Part shown: in pieces, positions 7,788 to 16,543 of the stretch
Layout: each line of letters begins with the position of its first letter
Numbering within the stretch: position 1 is the stretch's first letter
Assembly: GCF_050908845.1 (NCBI RefSeq)
Contig: NZ_CP194171.1
Coordinates: 744,001 to 808,000, forward strand
Direction: 5' to 3'
Length of the DNA stretch: 64,000 nt
DNA from: Marinobacterium_D sp050908845
GTDB taxonomy: Bacteria; Pseudomonadota; Gammaproteobacteria; Pseudomonadales; Balneatricaceae
Program-made: the position numbers and the translations under genes
Notes under the pieces: generated by a model
Database searches by the model: none
What the model was told of the DNA's origin: nothing
The model's input: only the letters and a program-made list of their open reading frames with translations

Positions 7788-9610
7788 GCGATGCCGTGCA
7801 GGTAAGTGCCCGCGTCAGTGCAGTGCACGACGACATAGTGACCATCCGGCTGTTGAAGGATGAGGACGGCAACTTCTACCCGATCATCAAGAACGAGGTG
7901 GTACTGGTCTGCCCGCAGCGCACCAACAGCGAGTTTCAGGAGAAGCTTCAGGCCGAGGTGCTGCGTGTGCGCTACGGCGAGGCGGATGTGCAGGTATTTG
8001 AAAACACCCGCGGCGTTGCCGTGGGCGATGCGGTGGAGCAGACCGGCGAAATGCTCTCCGTGGCATTGGGGCCGGGCCTGCTGGGTCAGGTTTACGACGG
8101 CCTGCAGAATCCTCTGGAGCTGATCGCCGGGCAGCAGGGCTTTTTCCTGCCGCGCGGTTATGCTGTGGATGGCATCGACGCCCAGCAGCACTGGTCGTTC
8201 CAGCCCAAGGTGAAGATCGGCTCCACTGTGCGTGCCGGCGACCTGCTCGGTACGGTGCAGGAGGGGCGCTTCGAGCACCGTATCCTGGCGCCGTTCAACC
8301 TGCGCGGACAGGCGGAGGTCACCTGGGTGCAGGAGGGCAGCTTCACCGTCACCACGCCGGTGCTGCGACTCAGCGATGAGGCCGGGCGTGAGCGCGAAGT
8401 GACCATGCAGCAGAGCTGGCCGGTGCGGATTCCGGTCAACCGTGACCTGCTGCGGGAAGGCTACAGCGAGCGGCTGTTTCCCGATAAGCCTTTGCAGACC
8501 AGTATCCGCCTGATCGATACCTTCTTCCCGGTGGCGCGCGGCGGTACCGCCTGTATCCCGGGGCCGTTCGGTGCCGGCAAAACCGTGCTGCAGAGCCTGA
8601 TTTCGCGCTATTCCGATGTGGATATCGTCGTGATTGTCGCCTGTGGCGAGCGCGCCGGTGAGGTGGTCGAAACCATTACCGAGTTCCCCAATACGCCAGA
8701 CCCGCGGGGCGGCACGCTGATGGATCGCACCGTGATTATCTGTAACACCTCGTCGATGCCAGTGGCGGCCCGTGAGGCGTCGATCTATACCGGTATCACC
8801 ATCAGCGAGTACTACCGCCAGATGGGCTACAACGTGCTGCTGATCGCCGATTCCACCTCCCGCTGGGCCCAGGCGATGCGCGAGACCTCCGGCCGGCTGG
8901 AGGAGATTCCGGGTGAAGAGGCGTTCCCGGCCTACCTGGAATCCTCGATCCGCGCGCTCTATGAACGCGCCGGTGTGGTGAAGACCAACGACGGCCGTGA
9001 AGGCAGTCTGACATTGATCGGCACCGTATCGCCGGCGGGCGGTAACTTTGAGGAGCCTGTAACCCAGGCGACGCTGCGTACGGTGAAAACCTTCCTCGGT
9101 CTCAGTGCCGATCGCGCCTACAAACGTGCCTATCCGGCGGTGGACCCGCTGATCTCCTGGTCACGTTATCTGGATCAGCTCAGTCCCTGGTTCGAGAATG
9201 AGCTGGAACCGGGCTGGACCGAACGCGTGCACGGGCTGCTTAAGCTGCTGAAACAGGGCGAGGCAGTGCAGCAGATGATGGAGGTGACCGGCGAAGAGGG
9301 GGTAACCCTGGAGGATTATCTGACCTGGCAGAAGGCCAACTGCCTGGATCAGGTTTATCTGCAGCAGGACGCCTTCGATCCGGTGGACGTGTCGACGCCA
9401 CTGGCGCGGCAGCAGGTGCTGCTTAGCCTGATGCTGAAGTGCCTCAACGAGCTGCCAGCGTTGGAAGATAAGGCGGCCGCCCGTGAGTATTTTGTCACCC
9501 TGACCGGCCTGCTGAAAAACCTCAACTACAGCCGCATGGACAGCCCGGATTACCGTCACTACCTGCAGGAGATCGAAAACCTGCGCGGTGGTCAGCAGTC
9601 AGCGGCTTAA
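7784..9610 (+). CDS. V/A-type ATP synthase/ATPase catalytic subunit A
   Basis: The 608-residue catalytic head subunit. It has the Walker A loop GPFGAGKT at residues 260-267, the non-homologous insert (residues about 110-200, with FLPRGYAVDGID) that distinguishes A from F-type beta, and the catalytic region VIVACGERAGEVVET. Other family segments are LIADSTSRWAQAMRETSGRL and LEEIPGEEAFPAYLESSIR. It is the last gene of the operon, whereas in known bacterial operons of this type it precedes B. No C, F or G gene follows. The next gene is convergent, 16 bp downstream. Confidence 0.98.
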   Translation: MSDAVQVSARVSAVHDDIVTIRLLKDEDGNFYPIIKNEVVLVCPQRTNSEFQEKLQAEVLRVRYGEADVQVFENTRGVAVGDAVEQTGEMLSVALGPGLLGQVYDGLQNPLELIAGQQGFFLPRGYAVDGIDAQQHWSFQPKVKIGSTVRAGDLLGTVQEGRFEHRILAPFNLRGQAEVTWVQEGSFTVTTPVLRLSDEAGREREVTMQQSWPVRIPVNRDLLREGYSERLFPDKPLQTSIRLIDTFFPVARGGTACIPGPFGAGKTVLQSLISRYSDVDIVVIVACGERAGEVVETITEFPNTPDPRGGTLMDRTVIICNTSSMPVAAREASIYTGITISEYYRQMGYNVLLIADSTSRWAQAMRETSGRLEEIPGEEAFPAYLESSIRALYERAGVVKTNDGREGSLTLIGTVSPAGGNFEEPVTQATLRTVKTFLGLSADRAYKRAYPAVDPLISWSRYLDQLSPWFENELEPGWTERVHGLLKLLKQGEAVQQMMEVTGEEGVTLEDYLTWQKANCLDQVYLQQDAFDPVDVSTPLARQQVLLSLMLKCLNELPALEDKAAAREYFVTLTGLLKNLNYSRMDSPDYRHYLQEIENLRGGQQSAA

Positions 9611-9626
9611 GGCTCTCGATTCACAT

Positions 9627-9944
9627 TCAGGCTTCGGCTTTGACAATACCCAGCGCGTCGGCGATCTCGTCGGCGCGTTGTTCTATCCACTCCGGCTGGA
9701 TCGGACCCCAGTCGCTGATCAGGTAATGTCCCTGGTTGTTGCGCCCGCCCTCCTGCTGTTCGAAGCGGCAATCGATACCGATATCGTCCACGGACTTGAG
9801 CGTGTCCTGCAGCGTGCGTCGCGGCATGCCGGTGGCTTTCTGCAAACTGCCTAGATTGTGCTGCTCGCGGCTGATCAGCCAGCAGAGGTAGAGCTTGCGG
9901 TGGAAGGCCAGGGAGGCCTTGCTGTCGTTCACTGGAGTGGCCAA
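9627..9944 (-). CDS. Small winged helix-turn-helix protein
   Basis: A 105-residue protein with a probable winged HTH at residues 10-60 (KLYLCWLISREQHNLGSLQ, then KATGMPRRTLQDTLKSVDDI), followed by an acidic C-terminal helix. TTG at 9944 is taken as start because GGAG lies six bases upstream; a GTG five codons later (MNDSKASLAF) is the alternative and would match how I recall related proteins beginning. Similar short proteins occur in pseudomonads, but the target is unknown. It is downstream of the zinc-ribbon Nudix gene on the same strand and convergent with the ATPase operon. Confidence 0.7.
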   Translation of the reverse strand: MATPVNDSKASLAFHRKLYLCWLISREQHNLGSLQKATGMPRRTLQDTLKSVDDIGIDCRFEQQEGGRNNQGHYLISDWGPIQPEWIEQRADEIADALGIVKAEA

Positions 9945-10156
9945 TAGTGGCTCCGGTAATGAGGGCGGGCGCTGGTGAGGCGGTCCGCGTTAAATCGGTT
10001 GTTGCGTCGGCAGCCCGGCTGCCAGGCGGGATAGTCCCGGTTGCGGCAGGGACAGCGGTTGTAGAGCTGATCCTACCCGGAACTCGGGCGAAATTCAGCC
10101 GTGCAGCGATTGAAGCTCTGCAGCGGCTCGCCGCAGACAAAATCAGCGGCCCGGTC

Positions 10157-10717
10157 TCAGTCGTGAACCCGGGCGGTGTTGAAGCGGTTGTTGTCTATCT
10201 CCACATGGCGCAGCGGGAACTTCTGCTGCTTGCGGTCTTCGAAATAGAGGCGCAGCACGTTGCGGATCGTCTCGAAGGCGAGTTCATCCCAGGGGATCTC
10301 CTCTTCACTGAACAGGGCCACTTCCAGTGACTCTTCAGAAGGTCCGTAGTCGGGGCTCGGCATCTTGGCCAGGTAGATCATCTGTACCTGGTTGACGTGC
10401 ATGATCGATGTCAGCGTATAGAGCGAATGGATCTCCACCTCGGTACAGGCCTCTTCCAGGGTTTCCCGTCTGGCGGCGTCTTCGGTGGACTCACCGTTCT
10501 CCATGAAACCGGCCGGCAGGGTCCAGTAGCCGAGACGCGGTTCGATGGCACGCCTGCACAGCAGTACCCGGTCGCCATAGACCGGCAGGCAGCCGGCGAT
10601 GATGCGGGGGTTGTGGTAGTGAATGGTGCCACAGGCGGGGCAGATGTGGCGCTCGCGGTTGTCGCCCGGTGGAACGCCTCGTTCAACGCTCTCACCGCAT
10701 TCGCTGCAGTATTTCAT
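10157..10717 (-). CDS. Nudix hydrolase with N-terminal zinc ribbon
   Basis: A 186-residue Nudix hydrolase. Residues 1-30 hold a zinc ribbon with two Cys pairs (KYCSECG and HICPACG). The Nudix box GFMENGESTEDAARRETLEE follows and keeps all catalytic glutamates; the usual late glycine is Cys, as is common in this subfamily. The ATG at 10715-10717 was chosen because the zinc ribbon begins there; a longer frame to 10852 has no family support. The substrate is unknown: NADH and ADP-ribose are typical of zinc-ribbon members. It is divergent from another Nudix gene at 10907. Confidence 0.88.
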   Translation of the reverse strand: MKYCSECGESVERGVPPGDNRERHICPACGTIHYHNPRIIAGCLPVYGDRVLLCRRAIEPRLGYWTLPAGFMENGESTEDAARRETLEEACTEVEIHSLYTLTSIMHVNQVQMIYLAKMPSPDYGPSEESLEVALFSEEEIPWDELAFETIRNVLRLYFEDRKQQKFPLRHVEIDNNRFNTARVHD

Positions 10718-10906
10718 GGTGTTCCCACTCAGGTTGCAAGGCCCCAATTTTAGGCAATCTGGCGGCAAGTCGATAGGCCCTGTTGCCAGCTTCACGTGTC
10801 CCTCTGCGGCACCGGTATGTCCGGCTCCGGCGCGGCTAACCCCGGCTAACAAGTCGCGGAGGTGGCGTGGTCGGGGTAATATTAAGAAAATTCAGAGGAG
10901 GCGAGT

Positions 10907-11506
10907 ATGCTGGAGCAGTTAACTGAGCGGCTTGCCCTGCACAGACCCTGGCGTATTCGTGCGCCCGGTAGCGAAGCGGGTGTGCTGGTGGCGCTGACGG
11001 AGAGTGATGATCCGGAGGTGGTGCTGACGCTGCGCTCGCAAAGGCTGTCCACCCATCGTGGCGAGGTGGCGTTTCCGGGCGGCAAGCGTGACCCGGGCGA
11101 TGCGGATCTGCTCGCGACGGCGCTGCGGGAGGCCAATGAAGAGATCGGCCTGAAACCCTCAGATGTGCGTGTGATAGGCCCGCTTGGTCAGCTCGTTTCC
11201 AAGCATCGGTTGACGGTGATGCCCTGGGTCGGGATCATTCCGGCTGAAACTGCGCTGGTTGCCAATCCCGACGAGATCGACAGCATCTTCCGCGTACCGC
11301 TGCGGTTCTTTATCGAAGAAAAGACGCTGCGTACCGACGAGATTCCGTTTCGCGGCAAGACCCACTATGTCCCGGCCTGGGAATATGAGGGTGCGGTTAT
11401 CTGGGGCCTGACCGCTTATGTGCTGGTTGAGCTGCTGAATATAGGTTTTGATGCCGGGCTGCCGATGCGGCCCAGGCCTGAACATCTGGAGATGGAAAAT
11501 GAGTGA
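10907..11506 (+). CDS. nudL: Nudix hydrolase, CoA pyrophosphatase type (NudL/YeaB-like)
   Basis: A 199-residue protein, close to E. coli NudL in length. It carries the UPF0035 signature (LTLRSQRLSTHRGEVAFPGG) followed by the Nudix box with REANEEIGL, the combination typical of enzymes that split coenzyme A to 3',5'-ADP and phosphopantetheine. The ATG at 10907 follows GAGGAGG-like sequence at about 10896-10902. Its stop overlaps the DUF1289 gene, so the two are one unit. The substrate assignment follows the family motif and is not proven here. Confidence 0.85.
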   Translation: MLEQLTERLALHRPWRIRAPGSEAGVLVALTESDDPEVVLTLRSQRLSTHRGEVAFPGGKRDPGDADLLATALREANEEIGLKPSDVRVIGPLGQLVSKHRLTVMPWVGIIPAETALVANPDEIDSIFRVPLRFFIEEKTLRTDEIPFRGKTHYVPAWEYEGAVIWGLTAYVLVELLNIGFDAGLPMRPRPEHLEMENE

Positions 11507-11693
11507 GGTCAGTCGAGGGCCGGCGGTGCGCAGCCCCTGTATCGGCGTCTGCATGCTGGATAATGATGATCTCTGTACCGCCTGTCGCCGCAGCGGTCTG
11601 GAGATCGCCGACTGGGGTGCCATGAGCGATGACGAGAAACGCCAGGTCTGGGCGCTGATCCGCCGGCGCGAGGCCGGCGAGCGGGGGATCTGA
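11499..11693 (+). CDS. DUF1289 small cysteine protein (YdhL-like)
   Basis: A 64-residue protein with the DUF1289 pattern SPCIGVCMLDNDDLCTACRR: four cysteines in CxxxC and CxxC pairs. These are thought to bind a metal or Fe-S cluster, but the function is unknown. The ATG at 11499 lies inside the end of nudL (an overlap of eight bases) and gives the usual short N-terminus. The downstream gene is convergent 16 bp away. Confidence 0.85.
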   Translation: MSEVSRGPAVRSPCIGVCMLDNDDLCTACRRSGLEIADWGAMSDDEKRQVWALIRRREAGERGI

Positions 11694-11709
11694 GTTTACC
11701 CTGCGACTA

Positions 11710-12978
11710 TCACTGCGACTCGCCCGAACGCTTGTGGATGCGCACGGTCTTGACCCGGTTATCGCTGATCTGCAGAGTTTCGAAATGATAGTTACCAAGG
11801 CGCAGGCAGACGTTGGCGTCCGGCAGTGACTCCAGCGTCTCGGTAATCAAACCGTTCAGCGTTTTCGGACCATCTGTCGGCAGGTCCCACTGCAGCGCCT
11901 TGTTGATCTCGCGGATGTAGGCAGTACCGTCGATAAAGTAGCTGCCATCCTCCTGCGGATGGATCTCCTGGTTCATCTCGGCGTTATCGGATGAGAGCTC
12001 GCCGACAATCTCCTCAAGAATATCCTCCAGCGTCACTATTCCTTCGATATCACCGTATTCATCGACGACGATGCCGATGCGCCGGCTGTGCTTCTGGAAA
12101 TTCAGCAGCTGGGTCTGCAGCGGCGTGCTCTCGGGGATGAAGTAGGGTTCATGCACGACCTGCATGATGGCGGCCTTGTTGACCCGTCCCTGCTGGATCA
12201 GCTGAGCCAGGTTACGCATGTGCAGGACGCCGATAACCTGGTTGATATCGCCCTGGTAGACCGGCAGGCGGGTATGCTTGGTGTTGGACAGCTGCAGCAG
12301 GATCTGCTCCATATCCAGTTCCAGGTCGATCCCCTCCACCTCGCTGCGCGGGATCATAATGTCGTTGACGGTCACATCGCCAAGCTCCAGTACACCGAGC
12401 AGCATCGACTGGTTGCGCTGCGGGATCAGTGAACCGGCCTCGTTGACCAGGGTGCGCAGCTCCTCGGTGCTTAGATGTTCATTGTTGCTGCCGGAGATGC
12501 GGATGCCGAGCAGACGCAGAAAACCGTTGGTGATGCAGTTGACGATCCAGACCAGCGGGTAAAGCAGTTTCAGCATCGGCCGCAGCAGGTAGGCGGCCGG
12601 GAAGGCGATCTTCTCCGGGTGCAGGGCGGCGACGGTTTTCGGCGATACCTCCGCAAAAATCAGGATGACCAGCGTCAGGCCGGCGGTGGCGATGGCGATA
12701 CCGGCATCGCCCCAGATGCGCACGGCGATCACGGTGGCAATGGCTGAGGCCAGAATGTTGACGAAGTTGTTGCCGATGAGAATCAGGCCGATCAGTCGGT
12801 CCGGACGTTCCAGCAGACTGCTCGCCTGGCGGGCTCCCCGGTGGTGGTTCTTGACCAGATGGCGCAGCCGATAGCGGTTCAGCGACATCATGCCGGTTTC
12901 GGAGCTGGAGAAGAACGCAGAACAGAAGATGAGCAGAACCAGAATAATAAGTAACGAGCTTATCGACGCGTCGTCCAA
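11710..12978 (-). CDS. CorB/HlyC-type inner-membrane protein with CBS pair
   Basis: A 422-residue CNNM/CorB-family protein. Residues 1-190 are the DUF21 membrane domain (LLIILVLLIFCSAFFSSSET, the conserved SSSETGMMSLNRYRL segment). Residues about 205-325 are a CBS pair (IMIPRSEVEGID, RIGIVVDEYGDIEGIVTLED), and the C-terminus is the CorC_HlyC domain. The family is linked to Mg2+ and Co2+ efflux or resistance. The start appears to be TTG at 12978, as no ATG precedes the conserved SSSETG segment. It lies 74 bp downstream of ypjD on the same strand, a conserved pairing next to ffh. Confidence 0.9.
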   Translation of the reverse strand: MDDASISSLLIILVLLIFCSAFFSSSETGMMSLNRYRLRHLVKNHHRGARQASSLLERPDRLIGLILIGNNFVNILASAIATVIAVRIWGDAGIAIATAGLTLVILIFAEVSPKTVAALHPEKIAFPAAYLLRPMLKLLYPLVWIVNCITNGFLRLLGIRISGSNNEHLSTEELRTLVNEAGSLIPQRNQSMLLGVLELGDVTVNDIMIPRSEVEGIDLELDMEQILLQLSNTKHTRLPVYQGDINQVIGVLHMRNLAQLIQQGRVNKAAIMQVVHEPYFIPESTPLQTQLLNFQKHSRRIGIVVDEYGDIEGIVTLEDILEEIVGELSSDNAEMNQEIHPQEDGSYFIDGTAYIREINKALQWDLPTDGPKTLNGLITETLESLPDANVCLRLGNYHFETLQISDNRVKTVRIHKRSGESQ

Positions 12979-13052
12979 AGCGGTGAAACCTCAGCCTGAA
13001 AAAGGAAACGCCATTGTCTGGTCAGCCGGGTACCCTGTCAAGGCGTCCGGTT

Positions 13053-13847
13053 TTACCCTTTTAGCAGCATCTCGACCACGATTTTGGAGCCGAAAAATGC
13101 CAGCATCAGCAGGATAAAACCGCCGAGGGTCCAGCGCACGGCGGTCTGGCTGCGCCAGCCGAGCAGGGCGCGTCCCGCCAGCAGTATGGCATAGACCAGC
13201 CAGGCCACGATCGAGAGGATGGTTTTGTGCGCCAGGTGCTGCGCAAACAGGTCTTCCACGAACAGAAAACCGGTGATCAGTGCGGTGCTGAGCAGGATAA
13301 AGCCGCACCAGAGCATCTCGAACAGCAGGCGCTCCATGATCTGCAGGGGCGGCAGTGAGTGCAGCAGGCCGCGTGTGTGATGCTGTTTCAGCAGTTTTTC
13401 CTGGCGCGACAGCACCAGGGCATGCAGCGCGGCCAGCGTAAAGATGCTGTAGGCAAGCAGTGACAACAATATATGCACCACCAGACCACCGGAATAAAGA
13501 CGGTGGTCGCCGGTATCGGGGGCGAAAGCGGCCAGTGCGGCGGTAATTGCGGCCATCGGAAAGGCGCCGATAAACAGATTATCCAGTTTCTGGCGCAGGC
13601 TGCTGGCGAGGAGGATACCCACAACTACCCAGGCGATCAGCGAGCCGACGCGAAAGGTGCCCAGGTCGATGCCTTCGGGGTAGTGGAGTAGCGCATACAC
13701 GGCATAGCCATGAAAGATGAAGGCGCCCAGTCCCAGCAGGCGAATCAAACGGCCGCTGTAACTGTCGGGAGAGCTGAGCCGCTGCCACTGCAACCAGGCA
13801 GCGCCCAAATAGGCTGTGATCGCGATCAAGGTGGCAACGAACAGCAT
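13053..13847 (-). CDS. ypjD: YpjD-like inner-membrane protein (CcsA/cytochrome c assembly fold)
   Basis: A 264-residue protein with about eight membrane helices and the CcsA-type core; LYSGGLVVHILLSLLAYSIF contains the conserved histidine, and LAHKTILSIVAWLVYAILL follows. Stand-alone YpjD is a neighbour of corB and divergent from ffh in many gammaproteobacteria, as here. A role in heme handling is suggested by the fold only; the E. coli protein has been tied to the CorB-type system. The ATG follows GGGAGGAG. The 271-bp divergent gap to ffh holds promoters for both sides. Confidence 0.87.
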   Translation of the reverse strand: MLFVATLIAITAYLGAAWLQWQRLSSPDSYSGRLIRLLGLGAFIFHGYAVYALLHYPEGIDLGTFRVGSLIAWVVVGILLASSLRQKLDNLFIGAFPMAAITAALAAFAPDTGDHRLYSGGLVVHILLSLLAYSIFTLAALHALVLSRQEKLLKQHHTRGLLHSLPPLQIMERLLFEMLWCGFILLSTALITGFLFVEDLFAQHLAHKTILSIVAWLVYAILLAGRALLGWRSQTAVRWTLGGFILLMLAFFGSKIVVEMLLKG

Positions 13848-13995
13848 TCAACTCCTCCCTAAGGAACCGATAGACCGGAGCAGCGGAAAGATTAAAAAAA
13901 CTAAACAGAACGGGCGCGCCGGCTAAGCGCGCTAGTGTGTCACAAATGCCCAGACAGGGAAATACGGCCCCTGACAGGAATGCTGGCCTGGCGGG

Positions 13996-14024
13996 TGCCT
14001 ACCGGGCGGGTGCTCCTGTATAAT
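13996..14024 (+). promoter_or_regulatory. Candidate promoter of ffh
   Basis: A perfect -10 hexamer, TATAAT, lies at 14019-14024, with a weak -35 (TGCCTA, 13996-14001) at 17-bp spacing. Transcription would start near 14031, about 88 bp before the ffh ATG. The -35 match is poor, so this is a moderate call. Confidence 0.5.
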
Positions 14025-14118
14025 GCCGGCCAAAACAGTCGGGTGCTGCTGTACCTGGACCGGGCTACTTATCTATGGGCAGGCAGTGTTGAGATGCCGC
14101 CCGAGGCAGAGGTTTTTC

Positions 14119-15501
14119 ATGTTCGACAATCTGACAGAACGGCTAACGCAAACACTGCGCGGCGTAACCGGTCAGGCGAAACTGACCGAAGACAATATCA
14201 AGGGTACGCTGCGGGAAGTGCGTATGGCGCTGCTCGAAGCGGACGTGGCGCTTCCTGTCGTCAAAGAGTTCATCAATGGCGTCAAGGAGCGCGCCGTTGG
14301 CCAGGAAGTCAGCAAGAGTCTGAGCCCGGGCCAGGCCTTTGTGAAGATCGTCAACGAAGAGCTGGTCAAGGTGATGGGCGAGTCGAACGAGGAGCTGAAC
14401 CTGTCGGCTACGCCACCTGCCGTGGTGATGATGGCGGGTCTTCAGGGTGCCGGTAAGACCACCTCCGTTGGCAAGCTGGCCCGCTTCCTGAAAGAGCGCA
14501 AGAAGAAAAAGGTGCTGGTGGTCTCTGCCGATATCTACCGCCCGGCGGCGATTCGTCAGCTGGAAACCCTGGCTGGCGAAGTCGGTGTTGAATTCTTCCC
14601 CTCCACGGAAGATCAGGATCCGGTGGATATCGCCAACGGCGCAATAAACCATGCCCGCATCCAGCATCATGACGTGGTGATCCTTGATACCGCCGGTCGT
14701 CTGCATGTCGATACCAACATGATGGACGAGATCAAGCGGCTGAACGACGCGGTCAAACCGGTTGAAACGCTGTTCGTGGTCGATTCCATGACCGGTCAGG
14801 ACGCCGCCAACACCGCGCGGGCGTTCAGCGAAGTGCTGCCGCTCACCGGTGTGATACTGACCAAGACCGATGGTGATGCCCGTGGTGGTGCCGCGCTGTC
14901 GGTGCGTCATATCACCGGTAAGCCGATCAAGTTCCTCGGTATCGGTGAAAAAAGCGATGCGCTTGAGCCTTTCCATCCCGACCGTGTAGCGTCCCGCATC
15001 CTTGGCATGGGCGACGTGATGTCGCTGATCGAGGAAGCCGAGCGCAAAATCGATAAGCAGAAAGCGGAAAAGTTCGCCAAGAAAGTCACCAAGGGCAAGG
15101 GCTTTGACCTGGAAGACTTCCGCGAGCAGCTGCAGCAGATGAAAAGCATGGGCGGCATGATGTCGATGCTGGAAAAACTGCCGGGCATGGGGCAGATGGC
15201 TCAGGCGGCCCAGGGCGCCCAGGCTGAAAAAGGCCTGATGCAGATGGAAGTGATCATCAACTCGATGACGCCGAAAGAGCGCCGCAATCCGGATATCATC
15301 AGCGGCTCCCGAAAGCGCCGCATCGCCCAGGGCTCCGGTACCCAGATTCAGGACGTCAACCGCCTGCTCAAACAGCACAAGCAGATGGCGAAAATGATGA
15401 AGAAATTTGGCTCCAAGGGCGGCATGGCCAAGATGGCGCGTGGCATGAAAGGTATGCTGCCCCCGGGTATGGGCGGTGGCGGTGGCTTCCCGCGTATGTA
15501 A
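14119..15501 (+). CDS. ffh: Signal recognition particle protein Ffh
   Basis: The SRP GTPase that, with 4.5S RNA, delivers inner-membrane proteins to FtsY. It has 460 residues: an N domain (1-90), the G domain with GLQGAGKTTSVGKLA, DTAGRLHVD and TKTDGDARGG, and a methionine-rich M domain from about 325 ending in a Gly/Met tail. The ATG at 14119 follows GAGGCAGAGG and matches the family start MFDNLTERL; the open frame extends upstream without support. A hairpin with T-run follows at 15557-15594. The neighbour order ypjD/ffh/rpsP is conserved. Confidence 0.98.
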   Translation: MFDNLTERLTQTLRGVTGQAKLTEDNIKGTLREVRMALLEADVALPVVKEFINGVKERAVGQEVSKSLSPGQAFVKIVNEELVKVMGESNEELNLSATPPAVVMMAGLQGAGKTTSVGKLARFLKERKKKKVLVVSADIYRPAAIRQLETLAGEVGVEFFPSTEDQDPVDIANGAINHARIQHHDVVILDTAGRLHVDTNMMDEIKRLNDAVKPVETLFVVDSMTGQDAANTARAFSEVLPLTGVILTKTDGDARGGAALSVRHITGKPIKFLGIGEKSDALEPFHPDRVASRILGMGDVMSLIEEAERKIDKQKAEKFAKKVTKGKGFDLEDFREQLQQMKSMGGMMSMLEKLPGMGQMAQAAQGAQAEKGLMQMEVIINSMTPKERRNPDIISGSRKRRIAQGSGTQIQDVNRLLKQHKQMAKMMKKFGSKGGMAKMARGMKGMLPPGMGGGGGFPRM

Positions 15502-15556
15502 CGCGGCTGCCAGTCAATCGAGTGCTGGCTAAAAACTGCACGAAACAGCTTTTATC

Positions 15557-15594
15557 GGGCGGTGTATTCGCGTAGAATCACCGCCCTGATTTTT
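15557..15594 (+). terminator. Probable intrinsic terminator after ffh
   Basis: GGGCGGTG (15557-15564) pairs with CACCGCCC (15579-15586), and the inside is extended by ATTC/GAAT around a GCGTA loop with one bulged T. TGATTTTT follows. It lies 55 bp after the ffh stop and 130 bp before rpsP, so it would separate the two units or act as a partial terminator. Confidence 0.7.
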
Positions 15595-15723
15595 GTCAGC
15601 CCTGGGTTCGCGCTCTGGGCTGGTAGGTAAGGCCCTTTCGTCAAACGTCGAGAGTTTGTCGGAAGGTAACAATCACGATGGGCGATCTCAAAACCCATCC
15701 CGCGAAATAAAGGGGTCCAGCGC

Positions 15724-15975
15724 ATGGTCACTATTCGTTTGTCTCGTGGTGGCGCTAAAAAGCGTCCGTTCTATCAGATTACTGTTGCCGATTCACGCTT
15801 CGCGCGTGACAGCCGCTTTATTGAGCGGGTCGGTTTCTTCAACCCGATCGCTCGCGGTCAGGAAGAGAAGCTGCGCGTCAACCTGGAACGTGTTGACTAC
15901 TGGATCGGCAAAGGCGCTCAGCCTTCTGAGCGTGTAGCTCAGCTGATCAAAGAAGCACGTAAAGCAGCACAGTAA
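15724..15975 (+). CDS. rpsP: 30S ribosomal protein S16
   Basis: An 83-residue S16 protein starting MVTIRLSRGGAKKRPFYQIT and containing RFIERVGFFNPIA, the family signatures; the length is normal. The ATG at 15724 follows AAAGGGG (15710-15716). It is the first gene of the rpsP-rimM-trmD-rplS operon, whose products are S16, a 30S maturation factor, a tRNA methyltransferase and L19. Confidence 0.98.
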   Translation: MVTIRLSRGGAKKRPFYQITVADSRFARDSRFIERVGFFNPIARGQEEKLRVNLERVDYWIGKGAQPSERVAQLIKEARKAAQ

Positions 15976-16006
15976 GTAGTAAAGGTTGACGGGCAGGCCA
16001 GTTGGG

Positions 16007-16540
16007 ATGAGTGAATATCGCGAAGAGGACGTAGTTGTTCTTGGACGTTTCACCGCCACCTATGGTGTACAGGGTTGGATCAAGGTCTACTCCTACACCG
16101 AACCGATGGAAAACATCCTGACCTACACGCCATGGCTGGTACGCAAGAACGGTGTATGGACCGAACTTAAGCGCATCGGCGGCAAAAAGCATGGCAAGGG
16201 CCTGATTGCCCGGCTGGACGGTATAGACGCACCGGAGAAGGCGAGAGTCTTCACCAACGAAGAGATAGCAGTACCGAAAAAGGTGCTGCCGGATCTGAAA
16301 CCGGGCGAATACTACTGGAGCCAGTTGGAAAACCTGTTGGTATATACCGAATCCGGCGAGTTGCTGGGTCGGGTGGATCATCTGATGGAAACCGGCGCCA
16401 ATGACGTGCTGGTGGTGAAAGGCACCAAAGAGAGCATCGATCGCGAAGAGCGTCTGCTGCCCTGGTTGCCGGATCAGGTGGTCAAAGAGATTGATCTGGA
16501 TTCAGGCATTATGCGGGTCGATTGGGACCCGGAGTTCTGA
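16007..16540 (+). CDS. rimM: Ribosome maturation factor RimM
   Basis: A 177-residue 16S processing factor that binds S19 and assists 30S head assembly. The N-terminal barrel carries VVVLGRFTATYGVQGWIKVY and the C-terminal PRC barrel carries GELLGRVDHLMETGANDVLV and LLPWLPDQVV. The ATG at 16007 is preferred to an in-frame TTG at 15986, which has AAGG directly against it. Three bases separate its stop from trmD. Confidence 0.97.
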   Translation: MSEYREEDVVVLGRFTATYGVQGWIKVYSYTEPMENILTYTPWLVRKNGVWTELKRIGGKKHGKGLIARLDGIDAPEKARVFTNEEIAVPKKVLPDLKPGEYYWSQLENLLVYTESGELLGRVDHLMETGANDVLVVKGTKESIDREERLLPWLPDQVVKEIDLDSGIMRVDWDPEF

Positions 16541-16543
16541 ATC

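Noticed and set aside
2188..9610. N-type or F-type ATPase operon
   Set aside because: The subunits are A, B, D, E, I and K with the V/A-type non-homologous insert in A; there is no F-type alpha, beta, gamma or epsilon.
9945..10156. Cys-rich short frames between the zinc-ribbon Nudix gene and the HTH gene
   Set aside because: One minus-strand frame contains a few Cys/Arg-rich segments but is broken by stops and has no start with a ribosome site. I see no gene here.
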